A stretch of 64,000 nt of DNA, taken from assembly GCA_031841125.1 (NCBI GenBank), contig CM063109.1:5370321-5434320 (forward strand), read 5' to 3'. The notes under the pieces are model-generated. The model was not told the origin of the DNA. It made no database searches and saw nothing but the letters and a program-made list of their open reading frames with translations. The position numbers and the translations under genes were made by a program. The DNA comes from Acanthococcus lagerstroemiae (lineage: Eukaryota; Arthropoda; Insecta; Hemiptera; Eriococcidae). Positions 56,229 through 64,000 of this stretch are shown here, piece by piece (the stretch's first letter is position 1; each line of letters starts with the position of its first letter).

Positions 56229-56728
56229 CAGGGATGAGAAGCTTATTGAAAAAACTTCTCTTCCGGCTTCTGGCTTCCATAATTTTAAAAAGCTTCCAGC
56301 TTCTGACTTCTTTCAATTGTTGTAATTTAAAAACTTCCGGCTTCTGGCTTCCGTTATTTCAAAAAACTTCCAGCTTCCGACTTCTAGCTCCCGAAATTTT
56401 ACTTTGTTTCACCTCTAGCATCTTTTAAGCCCCCTCCCCCCTCTTCCAAAATAATAAGAAGCACAAAACAAGTTCAAATGAAATAATATATTTAGACTTT
56501 GAAGCAACGAGTTTAAGAGCTCTTTTCTTATAAACAATGACTGACAAATTAGGCCAAATGCTGACTCTGAATTGGAACTTGGAAGCCAAAAAGAAGCCGA
56601 TAAACAAAAGACTTCTCTTCCAGCTTCTGGCTTCCAACTGGAATTGGCTTCCGGCTTCTCGATTTGAGTCAGGATACATAAAAACTTCCGGCTTCCGGCT
56701 TCTGCTTCCAGCTTCTTTCACATCCCTG
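56229..56728. mobile_element. hAT-like MITE, ends CAGGGATG, with CTTCC repeats
   Basis: CAGGGATG (56229-56236) faces CATCCCTG (56721-56728), and CTTGTGAA flanks both sides exactly (56221-56228 and 56729-56736), a perfect 8-bp duplication. The interior is built of CTTCCGGCTTCTGGCTTCC-type words repeated about 8-10 times near both ends. A stop-rich 500-bp body; frames of 64-105 codons inside are spurious. Appears young. Confidence 0.92.
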
Positions 56729-56885
56729 CTTGTGAAAGCCAAACGGTAGATCTGTGAAATTGGTTGCCTAGTCCATCACAAACATGTAAATGACGAGAAC
56801 TGGTTAGGGTTACCACATCTAAATTTTAGCAATACCGGAAACATTCGCAACAAGCAAAAAAGAAGATTTTTTTTTTATATTTTCG

Positions 56886-56953
56886 ACGATAGTGGAGCGT
56901 ATGGCGACGCACGCATACGAAATTGGCCCCAGAAATACCACGATTGGGCCTAC
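56886..56953 (+). repeat. Dispersed 60-bp repeat, copy C
   Basis: GACGATAGTGGAGCGTATGG, then CGACGCACGCAT, AAATTGGCCCCAG and ATTGGGCCT, align with copies A and B. Confidence 0.65.
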
Positions 56954-57115
56954 ATCAAAAAAGGGGGGCAAAGTTTTTTCTATTTACTTTCAATTTCAAA
57001 ATTGTAGAAAAACGTACACAAAGAAGAACGTAGTCAAAATACCAAATACACGAGGGACACATAAGCACTAAAACTTAAAGAGTTTCCGAAGTTGGTAGCC
57101 CTGCCGTGAAATTTC

Positions 57116-57524
57116 CTGAAAAGGTGATCATGGACGGTATCACCATCTAACTTGAATTCGCTTTTTCTAGTCAGTAAAATGCCTTCTTGAATCATATAAT
57201 AGATGAATTCAGAGATTGAAGTTTCTAGTTTTCATTTATGAACTTGAAACGGCTCCATGTTCCGTGTCTTAGTTGTTTACAAGCGCGTTTTGTACCAATG
57301 GTAAACTTCCATAAGAAAAACAGTAATTTGGAAATCAACTTATTCATCCAACTGGAGCGCATAAAGTGCATTAAATTACTTTTCATCATAAACTAGAGAC
57401 TTCAAGCTTCAATTTGGCATATTATACGACTCAAAAAAGTTGTATTCAGCAATTACGAAAGCTTCAAAGTTTACCAATTTTATACCTATTCTTACGGGAA
57501 CACCAACCTTGATCACTTTTTCAG
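57116..57524. mobile_element. Degenerate 409-bp foldback element
   Basis: CTGAAAAGGTGATCA (57116-57130) pairs with TGATCACTTTTTCAG (57510-57524). Inside, GATTGAAGTTTCTAGTTT pairs with AAACTAGAGACTTCAAG, and ATGCC with GGCAT near the tips. It abuts the hAT-type end at 57067-57103. Confidence 0.6.
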
Positions 57525-57912
57525 GAGTCGATACTAGCGAACCTGGGCACGGTTTTATTCAAATACCGAAAAAATTACTTCTAAGCGTTAATTTATAATT
57601 TTGTTTTCTTGGTTTTTACAAATTGCTGAAAACGCCGTCCGGTAAGGGTCTTCATATCCTCACCGGACCGGTCGACGAAATATCGGACGTGTGGCAACCC
57701 TAGAACTGGTACAGTGGTGAGAACAGGCATGTACGAGTACATCTACTCTATGTTATTTCGGCAACTCCTCATTAGGATTCCATGTGCAACCGTTCCGAAG
57801 AGTCCTGGAAAAAGGACTTGATCACCTATTTCAGATTCTTTTTCGAAAAGACTTTTCAAAGCGTGTAATCAAAATCCCCTACAACAACGGAACACCGACA
57901 CATCACATTGCT
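57525..57912. other. No gene recognised
   Basis: GGCAACCCTAG at about 57692 is another CAGGGTTGCC-like end without a partner. Nothing else supported. Confidence 0.4.
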
Positions 57913-57916
57913 ATAT

Positions 57917-58165
57917 GGACGGTATTTGGCAGAAGGGAACCAACCAGCAAAATCTGTTTTTTGAGAACACGTGATTCGAAGTTCAAGAGCCATGTAGAAA
58001 CTATATGACATACCGTTTACTGATAAGCTTTCTTCAACGTGATTACACATTCCTGAATCGGGGGCCCAATTTTGAAAATTTCTACTTTTTACGCTCTTTC
58101 CAACAATACTAATAACTCATTTAGTTTACAAATGTTGGTTGGCTCCCTTCTGCTGAATAGCGTCC
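57917..58165. mobile_element. MITE family B, copy 2 (4-bp duplication)
   Basis: Full-length partner of 16276-16513: AAGGGAACCAACCAG, then GAACACGTGATTCGAAG, TTTTTACGCTCTTTC and ACTAATAACTCATTT occur in the same order. ATAT flanks both ends. About 85% identical by eye. The 74-codon frame crossing its left end is not a gene. Confidence 0.88.
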
Positions 58166-58293
58166 ATATGCCGTTCAGTCCTGTCGATTTTGAACCGTAT
58201 ATTCGAGCTTGCCCTGAAAAAGTGACCTAACCTACGCCAGCTTTAAAAGGTCTCCGTTTCAGGTCATTCTCGCATCCACCTACGTGTGCATTA

Positions 58294-59941
58294 GGGTGTC
58301 CCTTATTTTACAAATTTTCTCCAGTTGATTGGGGTCGCACTGAACTTTGTTCCAATGAACCTAGAAACTCGCCATAAAAATTTGAGCTCAATCTGAGACC
58401 ATTAATCTGTGCTGCTTTGACTACTTGAGATTTTACAAAAAATCGCGCGTATCTCGGAACATACAAACTTCAAAACCAAAATTCATATAACATAGAATGT
58501 TCCCTGTTAAATTTCCTATAAGAAAGATCCTATACAACTTTTCTCTAAAACGCATATTTTGTTATTTTTTCATTCACAACCGATCTTCACTCGCTAAATC
58601 GAAGTTATCTAAGAAAAAAGTATTTACTTTAGGACCAAAATGAAAATAACATAAAATGTTTCTCGTTAAATTGTCTGTGAAAAAGATTCTGTACAACTTT
58701 TCTTCAGAAAACATATTTATCGAGATAATCGCAAAAATACGTGGAATGTGGAATTTTCGAAAAACATAGTTTTTTTATTATTATTTTACGGCTGAAATAT
58801 ATCTATTAATGTCGGGTAACTCACGCTACAAAGTAACTTCAGTCTCAGTCTACTGGGGCAAGTGCCCCAGTTTTCCCCCTCCCCCACCTGGCTACGCCCA
58901 GAACAGTTTGTTGGGTACCTGCTATAGACTAGACCTCGGCTTACGTATGTATATCAACAATAGTCACCAATTCGCACATAAGATATAACGTTGTGCCGTT
59001 AAGGAACAGTCACGCATTCTCAGAATTCAGGGTCATTTCCTATGAGCAAATCGCTGTTTCCTATTCTTGATATACGTCATCTCAAGTCCACCATACCAAG
59101 TCTTCGACGGGATCTTAGAATGCTAAGACTCAATAAAAACAGTTTGTTAACTCTAGGTCGCTACGTTTGGTGTTCTTCAATCATTGAATTTGGAATTAAT
59201 TATGGTGTGGTGATTACATCTTATGCGCAATGTTGACTATTGTTGATATACATACATAATCCGAGGTCTACTCTATAATAGGTACCCAACAAACTGTCAT
59301 GGGGTAGCCAGGTGGGGGGGAGGTTGTAGGCAGAGATTGAAGTTATATTCTAGTATGCATTAACAAACAATAACAGATATTTCAGCTGTAAAATAATTTT
59401 TAAAAAACTATGTTTTCCGAAAATTCCACGCATTTTTGCGATTATCTCGATAAATATGTTTTCTAAAGAAAAATTGTATAGAATCTCTTTTACAGAAAAT
59501 TCAACGAGTTACATCTTATGTTATTTGCATTTTGGTCCTAAAGTGAATATATTTTTAGATAACTACGATTTAGCGAATAGAGATCGATTATGAAAGAAAA
59601 AATAACGAAATCCACGTTCCTCGAAACTTTCACATATTACTGCGATTAACTCGATAAATATGCGTTTCAGAGAAAAGTTGTAATAGGATCTTTTTCACAA
59701 GACATTTAACAGGAAACATTTTACGTTATATGCATTTCGGTCCTTAAGTTTACATGTTCCGAGATATTCACTTTTTTTTTTTGTAAAATCTCAGTATTAC
59801 ACATACTTCAAGGTCAAGGCGGCACGGGTTCATGACCTGAGAAAGATCTCGAATTTTTCATGGCGAATTTCTAGGTCCATTGGAACAAATTTCAGTGCGA
59901 CCCCAATCAACTGGAGAAAACTTATAATATAAGGGACACCC
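58294..59941. mobile_element. 1.65-kb palindromic foldback element, TA-flanked
   Basis: Ends GGGTGTCCCTTAT and ATAAGGGACACCC are flanked by TA (58292-58293 and 59942-59943), suggesting Tc1/mariner-type mobilisation. The left arm (to about 58984) and right arm (from about 59218) are reverse complements of roughly 0.7 kb at an estimated 80-85% identity, around a 233-bp loop. Each arm contains an internal direct repeat of about 159 bp (GACCAAAAT, ATAACATA, TACAACTTTTCT words) and a fragment of a G/C-rich hAT end (CACCTGGCTACGCC; GGGTAGCCAGGTGGGGG). No transposase frame is visible. Confidence 0.85.
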
Positions 59942-59943
59942 TA

Positions 59944-60600
59944 GTGTGTATACAAAATCGAGAAAAGCGTATCAACTTTATCGGCTCTCGACTGGATGGC
60001 AAAATTTTCGAATGCTTCTTATCCATGTTCTGCTCGACTCCTTTGCTTCTGTCTTTCTACTCATCGGCGTTATACCGCACACAACGACGGCGACAATAAT
60101 CACGCTCTCAAAAGCTCCGACTTGTATAGCTGAGCAATTCGTTCGGCGTCAGAAAAGTTGCAGCACTTAATGCGACATCGACGAGACGAGGCGAGACGCC
60201 AATCGATAGCTGTACATGAAATTGGACGGTAACAATACGAGTTTTCGTTTTTCGATTTCGATTTCCACCGCCGTGATTGCAAATTAAAATCCAAATCGAG
60301 CAGAACAACAGAAGCCGAAAATTACTCGGCCAACGTACATATATTACGTACACTGAAATGAAGCAACAACATTCGCAATCGTGCACTTATACAAAGTTAT
60401 TTTACAGTAGACTTTCGAACATCTGAACCGTCTGATACGAGAGAGCATCAGGGGTAAAATTGATAGCGGTTATACGGCGTTTCGCTGTAATTAAGAATGC
60501 GGATAAAGCAATGATCAGCTGATCACCAACTCGGTAATAATAATAGTAGTAGTACATTCATGCTGGATTTCACAGCACACTAAACGCCTCTTCCCTCAAA
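59944..60600. promoter_or_regulatory. Modest CpG-enriched block
   Basis: CpGs are denser at about 60000-60350. Frames of 64-92 codons on both strands are unrecognised. It borders the palindrome directly. Confidence 0.3.
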
Positions 60601-61527
60601 CGCACGATCGAGTTTATTTCTTCAAAAAGAAGATAGTGTAGACAAGACACTAGTGAGCCGGGGTTTTTCACGGAAAATCGAGAGGGGGGGGGGCGCTAGT
60701 AAAAATGTCGACTGAAATAACAAAAAACCGAGCGCAGCTAACCGCTTTAAAAAGTTCATGTTCCGAAAATACGTTATTCCATTATTTTTAATAATCATTG
60801 GGATACGTAACTTTCATCTCAGGTGTTCAGTAATTATCAATAGCACCGAAGTTTTCTTTTTTTTTCTCTTATTTTATGGAGTACGAAAGTAAAGAAATTA
60901 AGTCGACTTACTAAGAGAAAAGAAAGTTTTCGTTATTTTGTAATTCTCGCAAATATCTCATCTCGAAAATCACTCAAGACTCCTTCTTTGTCAATTTGTT
61001 ACATAGTTCTCTATCTTTTCGAGAACGGGGGGAGGAAAGACATGGTGTACAACAGACACGGCGCACACCCCGAATTTTTCTGCGGGAGGAGGAAGGATGT
61101 AATGTATCCCAGAACCCGTCTTTCCCCCTCCGACGTAACTGGTTGTTGTGTCCAGTTAGCAAGGTCAGGCAAATACGGGTTATCATTGGATCAAAAAATT
61201 CATGATTTGACCCGTGCTCCGAACTGATTTTTCATAATCCAGTCCCCGCATTCTCGGACCATTTTCAACGTATCAACATGTCGTTGATTTGTGAAATTTT
61301 GTTAATATTTCTTGAAATAATGTTTTTTTTTAAAGCTCATTCACTTCTTGAAACCAGAAAAACACTGCCCCCACAACTACACAATTAATGGAAGTACAGC
61401 ACGCAAGAGGATGAAAAAACACTCAGAGATGTACAACGCTGGATAAATTTCATTTTCAGGCTCCTTAATGCGATACCTAGTTTTTGAAACGAACCGGTCA
61501 CAGCAATCGGTTATACTGACAATATGC
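60601..61527. other. No gene recognised
   Basis: A G10 run at 60684-60693 and a G-rich patch at 61025. No gene supported. Confidence 0.4.
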
Positions 61528-61612
61528 ATACATCGATAATCAAAATAATCGATATTCCTGTAGTTGAAATAATTGAAATACCGATAATCGAAATAACTAA
61601 CAATCGAAATAA
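61528..61612 (+). repeat. Degenerate ATAATCGAAATAA minisatellite
   Basis: Units of about 12-18 bp with AATCGAAATAAC or AATTGAAATACC cores recur at least five times in 85 bp. Confidence 0.65.
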
Positions 61613-62709
61613 CAGACACATCGGTCAGACGACAATTATTCTTACTGAATATTCAGACCCCTTCTCTTCTCGTTCAGTAGGTTTACACTTAAACTACAAC
61701 AATGTTAGCATGAATAGAAATATTAACTGTAAAAAGGAACCTAAATCACACAACCTTAGGTTTACTTGGCTAGATTCCATATTTCCACACTATTGCCTCG
61801 TAGATGAGAAATGTACTCAATAAGAATAGCAGTATTCAGTGGTACCTTCAAAAATTGCTCATCGGGTACACCGTAAAAAAATACGATCTAAAACTCGCTT
61901 CAATCCCCTCTTTTTTCGGTACCCATAGATTTTACTCAAAATTAGAACAACTGAAACGTTCGTGAATCAGGACGAAACCCTTCTCAGGTTGAATTTTGGA
62001 AGACATATAAGCCAACCTCCTCGTGGTGTCTTCCGGGTAATACAAACAAGCTTACAGGCATAGAACATAGTGGTGCATTGCCTACGCTGGTAGATCACAC
62101 TTTGTCGTGCCCTCAGCATTGTAGATCACAAAACCGTGGTAGAGCGTGTACGCTAGTGGCATCCAAATTTCTATCAGTTTGACCATATTTTAATGAGTCT
62201 CACCAGAAGACCGCGAAAAGTCAATTTCACGGAACCACTAAACCAGTAGTTCTTATTCCTTTTTAAGCTCCCCCTCCTCCCCACAAAAGCTGAACATTTT
62301 CCAACGACCCATATCATGGGAAGAATGACGATTTGAAGAAGGTTCTTAAAAACTAAAATCAATGAAAGAAACTAATAACAGAACTTTATTGCACCAAATC
62401 AAAAGAACAAGGACATAAGAGATAAGAGAGTAGACATCTTCGAAGTCAAACTTTTATACAAAAACATGCTCACCACCCTCACGCCCCGCCTAAAGCCAGC
62501 CTGCCACCCCTCGGTACCTCTATACCGCCCCCACTGAGAACAACTGCACTAAACGAAGGCACATCGAAACAGAAATGGGTAGTTTGAAATACCAGTTTTA
62601 CAGTTCCACTATATGTAAAATACTTTCGGAGTCGGTGCTCGAACAGTGACCCCAGGGCCATAGCGATAGGGCGAGACGGGTCACGCACCCCAATATCTTT
62701 ATTAATCAT
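61613..62709. other. No gene recognised
   Basis: Short frames only, no repeat seen. Confidence 0.4.
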
Positions 62710-62928
62710 GACGAGTCAATACAGTTTTCAAGAGGCTCAAAGGAGTTATAACGAATCTTGACAGAGAACAACAATATTCAACAGAGTTCCTAATGATTGT
62801 CAATAACGTTCAGAAGTTACAATCAGCCTCAACGATACTCAGTGAAATTCAGCAGTTTTCATACATTTCAATGTACTCAGAATAAGTCTCAATCAGTTTG
62901 ACCGGGTCTCAATGAGTCTTAACGGTAA
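62710..62928 (+). repeat. Degenerate minisatellite of TCTCAAT/GTCTTAAC words
   Basis: CTCAAAGGAGT, CTCAACGATACTCAGT, GTCTCAATCAGT and GTCTCAATGAGTCTTAACGG recur irregularly up to the LTR boundary. Similar in style to the arrays at 10.4 and 52.1 kb. Confidence 0.45.
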
Positions 62929-62932
62929 GCTG

Positions 62933-63813
62933 TGTGGTAACCGAGCTCCGCTCTTTTCCCGAATGGCCAAGGCATTGATATTGTATAATGCGATAGATAT
63001 ACTGGCGAGTCTCACTCTCTCATTTATCCTAACACGTTGATTCCCGTCCTTACCTGTCAATACCTGATAATACTTCTTCTGCCGTTTTCCTTCGATTCGA
63101 TCGACTTTTTCCTCTTTTTCTGTGACCTGCCCCGGAGAGGGGGAAAACTCACCGTTGACCGTTCGTGGAAACGCGGCAGCGAGGACTCGGTTCGTGACGT
63201 TGGTCAAGAGAAGTTCTCGAAACTTAACCTTTCGTAAGAGTCTCCGAATCGTCTCCAGTTGGCGACTTTTGGGAACAAATCCACATTTCTAGACTTTCTT
63301 TCGTCGTTCATCTTTCCGTTTAGGAGGCAGTGTCGTCGCCTTCTCCACGCGCGCGAGCTTTCGAACGTTGAGGACTTGAAATCGTACCCTTTAACTAGGA
63401 CCCGCTGTCTAACTCGCCACGCGGTTACGTCTCCGAGCTCTCCGCCGAAACCTCGTCTCCGTGCCTCCGCGAACGCCGTCTCTTTGTTTTATGTTGTATT
63501 TGTACCCATATATCCGTAAGTTTTGTTAGAATATAGTCACTTCACCGCATAACTGTGTGTTTGTCTTTGTGTGTCGTCTTACCCGTAGTCATCAAGGGCC
63601 AGTGTAAGTTACGCCTCAGAGGTATTCTAACGATCCGGTACTCATCTAACTCTGAGTTACCTCGTCGCAGCTCCAAACACAGGATCGTCAAGCCCTCAGC
63701 GCCGGTTCCATCCCCTGAAGGTCCCTAGAGCTAGTCGTGGCCTAACAGGTGGTTCCTCTTCCCAACCGAACTGTCCTCCTATCCCGCAGGAGCCTTCACG
63801 TTCGGTTACCACA
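62933..63813. mobile_element. Solo LTR, 881 bp, with 4-bp target duplication
   Basis: Starts TGTGGTAACCGA and ends TTCGGTTACCACA, the short inverted TG...CA termini of an LTR. GCTG lies on both sides (62929-62932 and 63814-63817). No gag/pol sequence adjoins, so it is most simply a solo LTR left by recombination between the two LTRs of a Gypsy- or BEL-type element; the superfamily is not decided. It is CpG-rich and shows no obvious decay, suggesting a recent origin. Frames at 62893-63207 (-), 63037-63237 and 63259-63519 (+) inside it are not genes. Confidence 0.82.
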
Positions 63814-64000
63814 GCTGAGTGCAAAAGCAATTTTGCGAGGCTATTAAATAGAAACGTAAGTAAACAGAATAAATAGGCTATACTGTTTGAAAACTCGGTA
63901 CTAGGTAGTTCTAATGGCCATTATACCAGAGTTCGAACAGAAATTTGTCATATTTTAGTCAGTATTGTTGTTGCCTACACCTCCGCCCTTCCAAAACAAT

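Noticed and set aside
57525..57700. Complete hAT element ending GGCAACCCTAG
   Set aside because: No matching left end or 8-bp duplication could be found.
63259..63519. 86-codon frame on +
   Set aside because: Lies wholly inside the solo LTR.

Overview
The window looks like nuclear DNA from an invertebrate animal, most likely an arthropod; I cannot name the species. No open reading frame exceeds 244 codons, and the longest ones come from simple (GA)n/(CT)n tracts. There are no operons or bacterial signals. The recognisable content is eukaryotic transposon debris: non-LTR retrotransposon tails, a tRNA-derived SINE, a solo LTR, and many short inverted-repeat DNA elements with target duplications of 2, 4, 5, 8, 9 or 14 bp. 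It reads as intergenic or very long intronic DNA with few exons.

Two kinds of sequence alternate. (1) CpG-dense blocks of about 0.4-1.8 kb, in which I recognised no transposon, lie at about 4.9-6.7, 11.2-12.7, 19.7-20.3, 28.3-30.1, 36.0-37.6, 41.5-42.9, 47.2-48.5, 51.4-52.1, 54.2-55.5 and 59.9-60.6 kb. They carry GAGAG tracts, one good TATA box and short CG-rich microsatellites, and resemble promoters or enhancers. (2) The AT-richer intervals hold the mobile elements and degenerate tandem repeats.

Two weak protein-coding candidates are reported: a two-exon 96-residue model at 4341-4669 (+) and a possible internal exon at 54251-54421 (-). Neither product is recognised.

Mobile elements. RTE/CR1-like LINE relics lie at 3870-4231, 22930-23765 (split by a later DNA element) and 53070-53515 (N-terminal endonuclease start joined to the C-terminal tail). 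A SINE with a 14-bp target duplication is at 9369-9601 and a related one at 19300-19480. hAT-like elements with 8-bp duplications are at 26735, 43805 and 56229; Mutator-like elements with 9-bp duplications at 13769 and 21309; TA-flanked elements at 1120, 13261 and 58294. Palindromic or foldback elements are unusually abundant, the largest being about 1.65 kb with arms near 0.7 kb. An 881-bp solo LTR lies at 62933-63813.

All calls come from reading by eye. Coordinates of degenerate repeats are approximate and no database comparison was made.
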